A stretch of DNA of 64,000 nt from Aplysia californica (Eukaryota; Mollusca; Gastropoda; Aplysiida; Aplysiidae): contig NW_004797316.1 in NCBI RefSeq assembly GCF_000002075.1, forward strand, positions 190,201 to 254,200. Direction: 5' to 3'. Position numbers and translations under genes: made by a program. The first letter of the stretch is position 1; each line of letters begins with the position of its first letter. Shown in pieces: positions 11,401 through 23,469 of this stretch. Under the pieces are notes generated by a model. The model made no database searches and was not told where the DNA came from. It saw only the letters and a program-made list of their open reading frames with translations.

Positions 11401-14400
11401 AGAAAAAGAAAAAAAAGAACAGACCAGATCAAGAAACAAAAACAACTCAACATTTTGTTAATCCTTCTGGCTTGGGAAATTTGTCTCAAACTGGTTCAGG
11501 TAGGCTATAATCTTTATTAAAATGGCAATGGGCATATTAGAAGCATTTATTTCCACCTCTTCCCTGGACAGTTGTAGGTAACTAAAATGCAAGAGTCATT
11601 GTTGAAAGGTTAATGTGCTTTGATCAAGAGCATACTTCAGAGGTCAGTCGTAATGATACTGTCCTACTTAATGCCACTAGATTTTGTCTGTGGACTTATT
11701 GCCATGCTTCTAGATGACAGAACTATTCATCAAATTTTCCGCTCTAATTAGCAATCCATTTTATAACCTGAGATCTGCCCATGCCACTCTAAACAGACTG
11801 ATGACAGTGCATGCAAGTGATGCCGCCTGAAAAGTAGGGCAAAAGTTCACACTCAGTGTATCATTGTTTGCCTCTTGTGAAGACTTAGACTAGAGAACAG
11901 GTGATGTAATAAAAACATTCTTCCTACTTACCAATTAGGCATAAAATCTTGATTGGTTAGGCTCCTCACTGTAGCACATACAAGAGTCGTTCGTTTTCCA
12001 TACCTGTTTTATCATGTTTCTTCATTGTTCTGCTGGGATACTATGACTCATTCACCATGGGTAACTCTTATAGGAAGGGTTGAATCGCCCAGCTTCCTAA
12101 ATGATGTACATTTTGTCAATAGGGGCCTTATGAAGGCTTCATGAAGAATGTAACCTCAATAAACATTTCCATATATAGGTTGCATGTAGTATAGCCCCAA
12201 TAATCCCACCTCCCATCTGAGCGCTCCCCCCCCCCCCCTCCCCCCAAAGAAAAAAAAAGAAGCTTTTTGGGCTAACTTAGTCCATATTGCCAAATATCCC
12301 TCTCCTCTAACCCGGAAAGCTTTATTAGGTTTCAACTCTATCTAGATCTAGTCTGCCTTGTCTTAATATGCGTAACTGTCACTGAATAGAATCTACACCT
12401 ACTGAATAATGAACCGTAAATGTGCATGGCGAAGGAAGTCTTAATACATCTTTTAGATGCAGTAAATCACAGTCTAGAATCATGCATCCATTTTACAGAA
12501 GTTTAAGGCTTCTTATATTTTTTTTCTCAGAGTATCTATATTGTTATAATCTATGCACTGATATACTGTCATTGAGCACAGGGACAAAACTTAAATGATA
12601 AGAAAGATGCAATAATAGAATCTAGGACTAGATCATCAGAACTGCTGAATACCCACTTGTGAACTACTTTCCCAAACTAGGTTTAATTCTTTCACTAGCT
12701 GAATGCAGTGAAATGAGTTGAACAAAGTCTGAACACATCACGTTGATTAATAGATCCAACAAATCACATAGATCTTGAATAATGTATCAATTTAACAGAA
12801 ATTCTCAGCCATTCAAGTCTGTTTTCCAGAATATCTGTTGTAGTACAGTTTATAATTTATACACTGGTTTACTGTTGTTGAGCACAAAGACAAAAATGAA
12901 CTTATTAACTCACTTGCGACTGGGCCCTTTCACCAGTCACAAGCGTTGAAGACTGGCGTTTTTGGGGGTATTTCAATAAATCACCACAACTCACAGAATT
13001 ACCCTATTGTAATTATTTTTTGACACAGTAAAGTAACATTCAAGCTTAATGTAATACAAAAAACTAAAGTTGTCTACGTCTAATACTTTAATTTGTATGA
13101 TTTTTAAAAAATTGGCATGAATTTGATTTTCCGAAAAATTTCCAGAGACGTGACAAGTAGAATGAAATTCACTACAACAACAAAAATAAAAGTTCAAAGT
13201 GTTCTGGTTTGATTTGTATACATGTGCGAGTGTTTGGTGAAAATATAAAAGCTGGTCTGTGCATTGATTCAGACCCATACACTGAATTACATGAGACAGA
13301 TGTACGGCACGACGTTGTGATTTCGTTGCGCGAAAAACAACACCGGTACTAGTGCTAGATCTAGCCCTAGAACTACGACTCGGGCCGTGTTCGGGTACAT
13401 ATCCAGGATCCTAACTATTAGACACATCATATTCTGAGACACTAGAACTAGTAAAACGTACAGAAATATAGAAAACGGCGAAATTATGTGATTCTTGTTC
13501 ATGCGACTTCTTCGACTGTTACTACGACGCGACTGTCGGATTACTATCAGCTGTATAGAAAAAAACAAAGCGCGAGTTCCGGTCTGTTCAACCCCAGTTG
13601 GGGTCACTGTCCTTCACCTTCAATAACTTAAAAACTACTGGCCCCAGAGATATGAAACGAAGTCTAAGTAGCTCAGGCTTGGCCAAACAAGGGTACGAGG
13701 CGGGTCTCGCGATCCGTGCATGATTTGTAGAGCAAAAAAAAAAATTCCAAAGTTGGTCACGTAGGGCTTGTGAGACCCGTCGCGAGCGTTGCGGCGGGGG
13801 TCACGCAACTGTTGTGTGAGCCGTCTGAAGTGAGTTAAGAAAGATGCAGGACTGGGAAAGTGATACTAAAACTCTTTAATTCTAGAGATCAACTCTTGTA
13901 GCAAGAAACAGGTAGTCAGGTAATCCAAATAATGGGTGTCAGGTATGCATCCCCAAATAAAGACTTCCTATTTACAATAATTACCTTCATAAACTGCAGA
14001 GACACCAGTGATAACATGGCAACCAGATTCTCTGTCCATTAAGAAAAACCTTGTTCATTTGCATGCTTACACCACACTTCACATATGTCTTTCCAGCTGT
14101 TGGGGCTTGCCGGCCAAACTGGGCAGAGCTGGACCCTCAGCTCATGCAGAACTCTGTTGTGTATGCCGACAGTCGAGAAGGTGCCATGAGTGAGAGCGGA
14201 GACGTTATCATGTCGAAAGTAAGTGTTGTAGTCATGTGTACTGGACAGGGAGTTTGTCTTTTTTTTTTTCTCTTTTCCTAGCTAGATTTTAGATATATAT
14301 TCAGTCACATCCTTTACTTTCCCAAACCAGGTTTTAACTCTTTAACTTTCAGAATGAATCTTACATGATGTAATGTGGAAATAACCCATTATGGGGCTGA

Positions 14401-17400
14401 TCGATTGAGGATATGTCCTGAAAGGGTTAACCCAGATAAAAGCTCCAGACTTTTAAAAGAATTTAAGCAGTGACACAGCCAGTCATCAGTTTTGTGTACA
14501 ATTTCAATAGTAGTTTCGATTGTTTAACCCTTCACTGTTACAATCTTTTATGGATCTGCCAAGGGGGGAAACGAGTCATATTGTACTGTTGCCACTGAAA
14601 TTGCCAATTCCTCACTTGTTGGGGATAGTAGATGGAGTCCTGAATTTTCTCAGGATAATAGAAAAAGCCTATTGATGTTACTTTGTGAAATACATGTGGC
14701 TAGTGTTAATTAAAAATGTTTCAATCAGTTGGTCATTTTTTAAAACCCATTTTGAGCTAAACTAGATTTCCCGTCATGTTGCCACACCAGCTTTGACGGG
14801 CTTTCCCACTGTAGAACCATACTGGCTTTTACCGGCCTGACACACCAGCCTTTAGTGCATGTTTAGAAATACGAACATTAAGCTCTACTTTTAGATGCTG
14901 ATGTCTTGGGTCCTTGTTGTATGTGAACTTTCATTGAAATATGTTTCTTGGATCAAAAGCAAAAATAATTTCTTTGCTACACCTCCTGAACCTCTGTAAA
15001 ACACTGAAATAATCTGGTTCTGGGAAGCTATCAGCTGGCCGTCATTTTGGTTCTGCTGTGCTGACCTATTTATGGTGCTAAGAGGGTTAACCCTCAGATT
15101 CTATTTTTAGAAATGAATGCCTACTGTGTTGGAAGTGTCTACGTTCTCTAACATTAGAGAACGTATACAAGCTGTCTACGTTCTCTAACGTTCAGTGCTT
15201 CCAATTTTCCGCCATTTTTTAAAGTTTCCTCCAGACGTCATCTGCCGATCCGATGCCCGTCGCCTCATTGATATCTCTCCCCCCCCCCCCATGTTTCCGA
15301 CTTTCTCACTTTCTTTGTTATAGAAGTTGTCAACATCTTGATCTATGTTGTTGCTTTTCCTGGCAAATTTTTTTTGCTTGTTTTTTTTGGGGGGGGGGGG
15401 GGGTTTTCTTCTTCTTCTCCTCCTCCCGATTGACCAACAATTTCCCCCAAAGTTATAATTTGATGCTTTGTAATTTCTTAGGTAGTGATGAAGCATGCAA
15501 ATTCTGGTTTTGTCCCCAAGAGGAGCTTTTATCAACTAAGTATAGGCCTACTTTTCCTTTTACCAATTTACGCCTGGTTAAAGTACATTTTCAACAGTGG
15601 CTTTCCTTGGTCTGTGAGTCTAAATTTTTACATTTATTTTAAAATCAGAGAGGCCAAATCTTAGCTCTTCAATTGCAAATTTTCTTTATCCAGGGCCCTC
15701 CTGCGGCCCCCAGACCCCTGCCAATTGTTCCTCCTGCCAATTATTATTCGTCCTTGTTGCGGGTCCGGGGGCAAATTGTTGGTCAGTAAGGAGAAGGAGA
15801 GGAAAAAAAACAACAACCAAAAAACCCCCCCCAAAGTTTCCGGAACCGGGATTCGATGCCACGCTTGGAAGCACTGAGCATTAGAGAACGTAGACAGCTT
15901 GTATACGTCCTTTAACATTAGAGAATGTAGACACTACCCTACTGTGTTTAAAAAAACTTTTGCTATAACCGTTAATGGTAACTGCGTGAGCCTGCCCATT
16001 TTAAGAAGTAATCTACTCTGGTTTGCTTAAAAAAATATCCAGTCGTTTATAGCATACAAGTAATGATAGAACTTTCTTATGAGCTGCTCTTGAAATGCTT
16101 TGATAAACTATGCTTACATGTGCTGAAAGTAGCTTATCCTTATATCCGTACGCCCTGGGGTAATTGTGTACCCCCGGGGTTGTATTCTTCACATTTTTAG
16201 AATACTTCTAGTAGGAAGATCTCTTTGAAACTTTCAGTACTTCTCAACAAATTTTGACAGACTGCCATGGAAAGTGCACGGATCGGATTAACAAGTAAAT
16301 TTCCTCTTTGGAAAGTGTTGGCACAGAGTTCCCCACGTCGTATAGATACGATAGTAAAACACGATGTACGATAGGGCATTAGGGTTAAAAACTCTAGTTC
16401 ATAAGCAGAATTATATTCCTCGTGAAATCTTCAAGCGTGACACATGCAGTCTACAAACTTTTGAATTTATGCGTTTGATGTGTAAGCTTCAGTCATGTAG
16501 ACTGTGTAGAAGACAGTGCCCATATCAATGAAAATTGGGCATTAATGAGTCAGTGATGATAATCTGAAGCAAATCGTTTGACAGGTGTCCTGTATTTGCC
16601 TTCTTTATTCTTGGCATGTGTTCTTGTCTTTAAGTTTAAGGGCCCTCTTTTGGTATGAAATCTAAAAGTGACACGATAGACTTCACTAAATTGGTCATTC
16701 ACTCAAAACAAGTGAACCTGTTTTGATAGTTCTTCTTCTAATAAATGAACTCCAGGTAAAAGAGACCTGTTTTCAGCAATTGCCAAAATGTAATGTGATG
16801 TCGAAGTCGTTGTAGAGGAATGTACCAGAGCAACTGGCAGCGTATCAACGGCTCCGATAGAAATAGATCAGCGGTTCCGATAGAAATAGTTCATACTTTT
16901 TAAAATACTATTATACTTTACCTTTTACAGTCTAGATTTGCATACAGTACTCCTTATCTACGCTGTTTTAAGGCCATGTTGGCAGCTACTCTGAGATGAA
17001 AGCAGTAACCAGGTTATTTCTGACAAGTGGTCTTGTTTTTGTGCCAAAAAGCGATGATTACAAAAAAATTGCTTTCTAAATGTTATGATTCTATTATTAT
17101 TCACCTATAGGCTGCATTCAACTGAAACTGTACCCAACATTTAGCTCCACACCCTTTATTGTGGTACCCACTTTTCTGCTTGCAGGCTACGATCCATGCT
17201 GAAATTGGAGAAATGGTCAACGACCCAACACTTGCGAGGCCTGCTGAGACAACTGTGTTCAAGTCTCTTGGTAAGCTCGTATACAGTATTCATTTGTGGA
17301 ATTCGTACAACTTTTTAAAAATAGTAATTTTATTCTTGTGGCCAGTGACTGTAACTCTGTAAGATTTTTTTGTCTCGTGTGAGTCTTGTTGATGACCTGC

Positions 17401-18218
17401 TGGAGGCAAAGAAGTTACTTTTTAGTTATCCCTGAATGACCCATGTTCTTTGGCTCCTTTTGGATTGACTACTAGATTTACACCATTGCATTCTGAAGTG
17501 TAAGTTTGTTAAACAAAGCGGTAAAATTAACGCTTGCTCAGAGTGGGTGGTTGGCGGGTGCTCTGGTATGGTTTGCTCCTTCTTTCCTGTCAAATATCTA
17601 TCATCATTATCTCCCCTCCTTTTTTGTTTCTCTCTCTTGTAACACTTCCAATGTGGGTGGTTGGCGGGTGCTCTGGTGTGGTTTGCTTCTTTTTTCCTAT
17701 GAGACATCTACCGTCCTTATGTCCCCTTCTTCTTTTTTATGTTTGTTTCTCTCTTGTAACACTTCTAATCTTCTGGCGCTCATATGACCTTATACAGTTG
17801 CGAGCGCCGTAAAACTCGTACAAAAACAAAAAACACCCCCAGTCTTCGGCACTTATATGACCTTATTGTGTTGCAAGTGCCGTAAAACACATACTAAAGC
17901 AAAGCTTGCCCAGACGTGCACTTGGGCCCTGTGGTTGAGACGGTATTGCTGAAGAATGCAGGAGTTTACATTTCACTTTAACTCACAGTCAATGTTGTAT
18001 TATGTAATAAATTTCCATGAATACTACTGGAACTACAGTTAAGATATCTTGCAAGTTCAGAGCTGCTCTCCCATTCGATTTTGCACATCAAATACAAATG
18101 CTGCCTCATCCAGGAATGCAAAATTGTATTTTTTGTCATCATTTGTCCATCCTCAGGTGTGGCTGTGGAGGATGCTTCAGCTGCCAAGATAGTAGTTGAT
18201 AAGTTAAAGATTCCTTGA
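5489..18218 (+). CDS. CRYM: Mu-crystallin / ketimine reductase (ornithine cyclodeaminase family), 5' end missing
   Basis: Seven exons with GT-AG borders: 5489-5633, 8146-8208, 9841-9942, 10762-10945, 14097-14218, 17186-17270 and 18157-18218, ending in TGA at 18216-18218. Phases join without breaks, giving about 254 codons against 314 in human CRYM. Recognisable blocks match the family in order: MPVYSKIDDIIVTKMVSFF, MDGDVITLKRTAA (the family's conserved lysine), the Rossmann stretch ILGSGSQARSHY, VNIWNHRS at the NADP-phosphate end of the fold, EWVKPGAHINAVGA, RPNWAEL, and TTVFKSLGVAVEDASAAK near the C terminus. Vertebrate CRYM reduces cyclic ketimines with NAD(P)H in the cytosol and binds thyroid hormone; the reductase role is the safer inference here. 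The first exon seen starts inside a codon, so one or more upstream exons (about 60 residues) must exist. I did not find them between 1 and 5488; they may lie off the left edge. Confidence 0.93.
5737..5976. mobile_element. piggyBac-type MITE (240 bp) flanked by TTAA
   Basis: Both ends are flanked by TTAA (5733-5736 and 5977-5980), and the termini are CCCTATCCGTA and its complement TACGGATAGGG. TTAA duplication with CCC...GGG ends is the hallmark of piggyBac elements. No coding capacity. A second copy lies at about 16134-16384. It sits in a CRYM intron. Confidence 0.8.
6656..6679. repeat. Poly-G tract
   Basis: An uninterrupted run of about 24 G in a CRYM intron. The length may be affected by assembly. 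Confidence 0.9.
7015..7450 (+). repeat. tRNA-derived SINE (CRYM-intron copy, 5' truncated)
   Basis: The body words TTTCCTGCTCTCTA, TCTGCAGCCTTTCTACTGCT and TTGAAGGGCGAAAAA match the full-length SINE at 59786-60289. It ends in a diverged CATATGACC...GCAGTTG...GTAAAAC tail followed by poly-A-like sequence. The tRNA-like head is missing. Confidence 0.75.
7562..7724. mobile_element. Decayed Tigger/pogo-like MITE (CAGTCAAA ends)
   Basis: ACAGTCAAAATTGTCTGAGA at the left and GCAGGTTTGACTAC at the right. Inner words (GGCCACCCATTGTC, AGTGGACATTTGTACAGGTG) match the larger element at 40715-41529. It is a short, old relative inside a CRYM intron. Confidence 0.6.
8252..8677 (+). mobile_element. MITE with GGCGCTCGTCAA inverted ends (copy A)
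   Basis: Starts ...AAGGCGCTCGTCAATTTT and ends TTTTGACGAGCGCCTGATTTCACC, about 25-bp imperfect inverted termini. The same element in the opposite orientation is at 19464-19877. No coding capacity; superfamily not resolved. Confidence 0.7.
8770..8793. repeat. T-run/G-run low-complexity tract
   Basis: Poly-T followed directly by a G run, in a CRYM intron. Confidence 0.8.
9450..9511. repeat. Tandem duplication of a 31-bp unit
   Basis: The unit beginning TATGTGAAAATGTCTGG occurs twice back to back (9450-9480 and 9481-9511), differing only near the end. It is about 330 bp upstream of a CRYM exon. Confidence 0.85.
10946..12444. other. CRYM intron sequence, no gene or clear repeat
   Basis: Contains a C-run near 12225. 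No coding exon or inverted-repeat element stands out. Confidence 0.4.
12445..12903. repeat. Diverged tandem duplication in a CRYM intron
   Basis: Segments at about 12445-12620 and 12762-12903 share ordered words (ATGCATCCATTTTACAGAA / ATGTATCAATTTAACAGAA, ATATACTGTCATTGAGCACA / GTTTACTGTTGTTGAGCACA). The first copy continues into ATAAGAAAGATGCA, which in the second copy resumes only at 13838, after the TTAA element. Confidence 0.7.
12908..13834. mobile_element. piggyBac-like non-autonomous element with TTAA duplication (927 bp)
   Basis: Flanked by TTAA at 12904-12907 and 13835-13838, with inverted ends CTCACTT and AAGTGAG. It is CpG-rich compared with the surrounding intron. The neighbouring tandem copy preserves the unfilled site, which fixes the insertion point. 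A 106-codon open frame inside shows no transposase motif that I recognise. Confidence 0.7.
14527..15093. mobile_element. Possible TTAA element (about 560 bp)
   Basis: TTAACCCTTCACTG at the left and TAAGAGGGTTAA at the right resemble piggyBac-type termini. Only about 10 bases match as inverted repeats, so this is tentative. Confidence 0.35.
15131..15938. mobile_element. Mutator-like foldback element with 10-bp target duplication
   Basis: CTACTGTGTT flanks both sides (15121-15130 and 15939-15948). The inverted ends are about 73 bp and about 88% matched by eye (GGAAGTGTCTACGTTCTCTA... against GGTAGTGTCTACATTCTCTA...). A second inner pair (15370-15452 against 15768-15840) also inverts. Long terminal repeats with a 9-10-bp duplication fit Mutator-like elements. 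No coding capacity; inside a CRYM intron. Confidence 0.75.
16134..16384. mobile_element. piggyBac-type MITE, second copy
   Basis: About 85-90% like 5737-5976 by eye over its whole length (ATCCGTACGCCCTGG..., GGCACAGAGTTCCCCACGTC...). The right end GGG-TTAA is intact; the left terminus is decayed. It lies in a CRYM intron. Confidence 0.75.
17440..17830 (+). repeat. Retroposon 3' end with internal duplication and stem-loop tail
   Basis: A segment of about 110 bp starting GTGGGTGGTTGGCGGGTGCT occurs twice in tandem (17542 and 17651). The second copy runs into the tail GGCGCTCATATGACC...GCGAGCGCCGTAAAAC (17776-17816). A further diverged tail follows at 17842-17885. Same family as 51836-51990. 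Confidence 0.7.
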
Positions 18219-18223
18219 ATAAA
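18218..18223 (+). promoter_or_regulatory. Possible polyadenylation signal overlapping the CRYM stop codon
   Basis: AATAAA begins at the last base of the CRYM stop codon. If used it would leave a 3' UTR of only a few tens of bases. Later AATAAA words (for example near 18586 and 20167) are equally possible, so use of this one is uncertain. Confidence 0.3.
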
Positions 18224-19463
18224 AGCATTGCCTTTTTCAAGTTCCTGAGTTATTGAACTCGACTACTACAGGATAGAGTCTAGTCCATTGAAGTTTGCTT
18301 AAAAATAAAATTCACTAGGCCCCCTTATTTTAATACTCAGAGAGACTATGTTAGAGAGATATCAAGCCTGATATATTGATATATAATTATCCAATTTTTA
18401 GTACTTCCAGTGTTATGAATTAAATAATGTTTATAGAAGGCAGGATCTTAAGTGTTACCTGCTGCAGTTTTCTTTACCTGGTAATTAATCCAGCAGTTTG
18501 TGGATTTATGTTACACCACCACACAACTGCTTCAACATTAAATGCTAAAGGTGGTCAGATGCTTTCCCCATGGTTGCTATAAATAAAACCCCAAAGTCCA
18601 TCAAAGGTTCTTTACTTAAGAAAAACAGAAGGCAGTAGAGCATCCTTTTGTAGTACTTTCTTTGCAGGAATGGCTCAAACTCAAAACAAGGATACCTCGT
18701 TGTGATGGTTATCAAACAAGATGACCATGGTGACTAATTTAGTTCAGATGCCAGATCATGGCAAAACAGAAGTTGAAACAACTCTCAACCCTGAAATAGC
18801 GATCGGGTGAATGGGTTACAGTAGCTAAATTCTTAAAGAGAAATGGGACGAAAGTTTGATTTTTAAGTCTGTGATTTCATGTTAGGTGATTACCACTATA
18901 TTATTCAGATTTTTCTTAAATTTTTTTACGCATTCAGACCAAAGATCTGCATCTGTCGGCACCTTTCCGTCATACACAAGGACAAATTCTTTATCTCACC
19001 TTCTAGTTTTCAGTCCTAAGTCTCATGACCCTAAGTTGAAGGGAGTTGATGTCCATCCCCCTAGTTTGTTTTACAGCAGACTTAAAATTTCTACTGTCAA
19101 GTTTGGTGTAGCATAGCAAATTCAGCAGGTCAATTTTTTCAATCACGTTTTTTGTTGAAATGGTTGAATCTGATATATCACATTCTTACCCCTGGTCAAA
19201 TTTTGATGCTAATACATACCAAATATAATAGAATTTGACCCAACTTCTTCAATTCCCGAGAAATTACAAAAATAAACCAGTTGTGTGACCTCAATTTGCC
19301 CAAGGCAAAAAAAGAGACTTCATCAAATGAACATGATATGGTGTGGTAATGACACAATGGTCCCAGACAGCTACTGTCCATTATTCATGTGGATGGATGC
19401 GTGTCTTTGATCTGAATGTGCCTTTAAAATGCCCCAGTACTGTACTTGAGAATATATGTGAGG
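18224..19463. other. CRYM 3' UTR or intergenic, no gene seen
   Basis: AT-rich, no ORF with recognisable similarity, no clear element boundaries. Confidence 0.4.
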
Positions 19464-19877
19464 CAGTGTGGTGAAATCAGGCACTCGTCAAAATAAGGAA
19501 ATCGGAGAAAAGGGCATTTTTCAGCCAGTTTTGGAATCAAATTTTTATATTTTAGCTTAACTTCTTTTATGTCCGTTTAAAACACATTTCCTTGTGAATT
19601 TTACTGAAAAACATTAATTAAAGGCACAAAATATGTCATTTTTCAGTTTTCAAAGACTCTTTGGCTCTTGGAGTTACCAAACTGTAGCGGCCATTTTCTC
19701 GCTATTTTCATCACTGAAACCAGGCGACAACACTTACTTCAATCGCAACTATCTTGATTTCTAGTTAAGATAAATGGATATAATTTCTTTGAAAGCACGG
19801 CAAATAGTTCAACTTTCGGATAATACCAATAACTCCACATGCCCAAAAATTGACGAGCGCCCGATTCCACCACGTTG
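19464..19877 (-). mobile_element. MITE with GGCGCTCGTCAA inverted ends (copy B)
   Basis: Termini CAGTGTGGTGAAATCAGG and CCCGATTCCACCACGTTG, 414 bp. Inverted relative to 8252-8677: its complement shares GGAGTTATTGGTAT close to the terminus. Non-coding. Confidence 0.75.
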
Positions 19878-22800
19878 TGACACATATAATTTCATGGTCT
19901 TATACTTACTTTATAATGGTTATTATGATATTGTTCTATTGACAGCCATGAATAATTTTGTTCTTGAAGCTGTTGTTCTGTTTGTTTCAGTGTATTATAA
20001 ATGGAAATCCACAGACAATTTTACTTTTGAAGCAATTGTCCTGCTTTTTTAATACATTACTCAATGCACACAAGTTGTTCTGCACATGTTGACTGTATTC
20101 TAGCCATTTTACAGTTTGCCATAAAATTTACAGAATGCGTGTATGCAAAGATTGTATCCCGTGCTTTCAATAAAAGAAATTTTGAAAATGCCAAACACCA
20201 ATGTTGGTTTTTTTTCAGTCTTTTTTGTCTCAACATGGTCACAATCATGGTAATCATAAAAAGGCTAAGGTGGTCTTGAGGCCAGATTTATATATGATGC
20301 AAAACCAAAGAAAGTATGAATGAATGGCTTTATAGTTGAAAATAGTTTTAAAATTATCCATAAAATGTGTGTTTGTGTGTGTGTGTGTGAAATTGCATTC
20401 TATTGCATTTTGTGATTCAAAAATCATTTATAGCTTCAGTACTTTGAGAAATCTGGTTCATATTGTTAGTGTTAGATAAAGGTAAGTCACAGAAACAAAA
20501 TTTTGAGAAAAATGGCTGAAAAGCTTTAAAGTTTTCTTCTTTAATCTGGATAGAGTTCTTCTCCAAGTGATATTGATTAACCTTTTCGTAGCACGGCGCT
20601 CCACGTTGGCGCGCTGTTTTTATATTACGTTGGAACGTAGCCCTCCTCTTTGGCGCGTGCTATTTCACAACCCTGGATTCACGTACTTGTGCATGCAACA
20701 AAAAGTTTGCTTTTCATTTTTCACTTTCAAACTTTCAAAAAGTATTCAGATACCATTTTGGAATTGTTTCTTGCTGTCAGAAATTGAGTGGCTTGAACAC
20801 TTTTCAATTTACAGTCGAATTTCTGAGGTCACTTTCCAGAGCGTTCCCGAGACCGTTTTCATACGATACGCTGAAAGTTGTGGCGCTAAGACGGATGCTG
20901 AGAAGACTCACTCTCAAAGGAGTCACAGATTCTATATATACATATACATAGAAAGGTCCGATGATGAAGATGATTTTGAAAGGATGAGGATACTATGCCG
21001 GTTGACTATAAAGCAGAACCGTCAAAATTTACCTAAGATTTAAGAAGCAACCAGTAGTGAATCAAGTATACGTGAGATTAGAATGCATAGACACAGATGA
21101 TGAGATGATGGATGATAGGACTGACCGGTTTTTGAAATTACGATATGGCGACGGATATACTGTATAGCTGTAAAGGAGAGTATAGAAAGACAAAAAAAAT
21201 GAACAAGAATAAGTGGAGGTATTAGAATATAAAATGCTGCGGGCTCGAAACACAAACAACATTCACCGCGTTTCTCAGTTTACTGGTACATGTATTTGGT
21301 GGAATCAAAGTCTCACAACCCAAACAACCGTTTGCATCAGACATTTGTATGATTTACTGGCTGGTCATTACAGAGGAGGTAATAAACTTTTATAAAACTA
21401 AAACAAAACGACAAGATGTGGAAAGGATCAATGGCAAAGATCTGCAAACCTTGGCAAGTCGTTTACGTTGCAAAACCAAGAAACCAGATAATCTTGTAGA
21501 AATGGAAGGATTCTTTGTTATCTATTTTCGTTCACATGGGTATGCTCAAGATATTGACTCTCTACGACCGCTGACCTTGAAACCCAGGTTGCACTTATCT
21601 TTCTGCTGCATAATGATGTACACGCAAAGAAAAGGGTTCTTGACAGCTCTCTCTTCTCGTTTCATATGTCAAACAGCATAGCACAAGTGCACCACGGAGA
21701 GCTTTATCATGACATAAAGATGAAGCATTTAATTTATCCCGAATCTACAGGAGAAAGTTTTTTTTTTAAACTTGTGAAAACCGTAACAGGACTTTGTATT
21801 GACGAAATCATGGTGTATTTCAAAGGACGTTCCCGATCCAAGGTTTATCTGAAGGATAAACCCACCAATGCAGAATTCAAACCTAGTGAAGAGAAAAGCA
21901 GGGTACGTCTCTGTTCTCTAGTGCATCTGTGTCAAAAGACGAATCAGCGTTTTTCTTTGCTAAAAAAACAAAACAAAAGAAAGAACCACTTTGGAATGTG
22001 TTAGGTTTGAAGGCTTGAGGGAAGTGGAAACTTAGCAGGTTTTGGAAGTGTATAAATCAGCCCTGCTTTTGAAAAGGTGCAGGAGTTCCGACTCAGGACC
22101 CACTCAACATACTACCCAATGCTACAAACAGCACAGTGGTTGAGTGAGATAATGGCATCATAAACATGAAAGGGTATTTATTGGCATCTTTTTGTGCTAT
22201 AAAATCGAAACTTCTGCTTGTGCCATCTTGAGTGAGAGAAATGAAAAGCTGAAGAGGCCAACGGGCTTGGGTACAATTGGTTCTATACATGTAATATGAG
22301 GAACAAACAAAATAGTACGCTTTCTAATTGGCCACAGAAACTTAATGGAAGATTGTTTTCCTCCTAGACTACAGAGATTTAGACAGGTTTGCTTTGTCGG
22401 TGGATTGCCCGATTTTGTGAGTTTGAAAGAGGAACTGTCAATGTCATTGGGACAAGTGCAGGTGACCAAAAGGGGCCTAGGAAAATGGCTCTTTTTCTCC
22501 AAAACTCGACCTGGCAGATATTGCAATAAGACTCCATTATTACTGGCTCCCTTCCGAATTGGAAAAACTTATTGTACCCTAAGTAGAGTCTTTGAAGTGC
22601 CACCTAGTTGCTTTACTTTGAGTCAGACTATACTATCGAAGGCTTTCCAGTCTACTCTGTAATAATGTTTGTTCTTCAATTTTTTTGTTCTGTTTCCCTT
22701 TCTTCTCTCCTACACTCATCTTTGCAAAATTCAGGATTGGCAAACCCAGAGAATTTTTTGAAGGAACACAGAAAAACAATCATTATCGATTTTGACTTTA

Positions 22801-22909
22801 GAAAGAAGCATTAGCAAATTGTGTTCCGGTGGATCAACATTCATGAATCTTAACTCATGTCTCTTTACGTGCAATAGCAAAGAGTTTCGCGATATCACCA
22901 CTAATGTCA

Positions 22910-23210
22910 GGAGAGAGAGAGGAGAGAGAGAGAGAGAGGCAGAGAGACATAGGTAGAGAGAGGAGAGAACAGACATTATTATTTGGTATAGAAGTTAGAC
23001 GCTTCGCTCCCGCTTGCTGAATAGATTACCCGAATTCTATTCCTGAGTGGGGAGAAAATTTCTATCAAGTACCTCGGTCTTTCTTCTGAGATGTTGGATT
23101 CCTTTTAACCCTCGTTGACCCTGACAGGCATGGTCGGAAGCCCGCCTTCTTAAAGATTTAAATAATGTCGGGGGGGGGGGGGGGTGTAAAGCTTCTACAG
23201 TTACATTTCA

Positions 23211-23243
<33 letters not shown>

Positions 23244-23290
23244 GATAGGGTAGGGGGAAGAGGAAGAGGGAGAGAGAGAGAGAGAACCTT
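22910..23290. repeat. GA/CAGA microsatellites and a G run
   Basis: (GA)n at 22911-22960 and 23212-23285, the latter with a (CAGA)n centre, and a G run at 23169-23184. Confidence 0.85.
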
Positions 23291-23469
23291 GTCTCTCTTT
23301 CAACTTTTCAAACGTAGGAACTTCAAGTCAAGGAACATAATTCCGGTTTCAAAGAGAGGAGAAATGCCTTTTCGTTATTCACTTTATTAACAAAACATGT
23401 CCGGCGTAGATAATTCAGGTGAACAAATTTCATACTTTTCCTTCTTCCTTCCTTTTTTTTTTTGTTTGG

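Noticed and set aside
13287-13607. 106-codon minus frame inside the TTAA element
   Set aside because: No DDE motif or piggyBac similarity visible; probably chance.
14336-14432. Short TTTAACTCTTTAACTTTCAG / CTGAAAGGGTTAACCC pair as a MITE
   Set aside because: Arms are short and imperfect at about 95 bp apart; too weak to list as an element.
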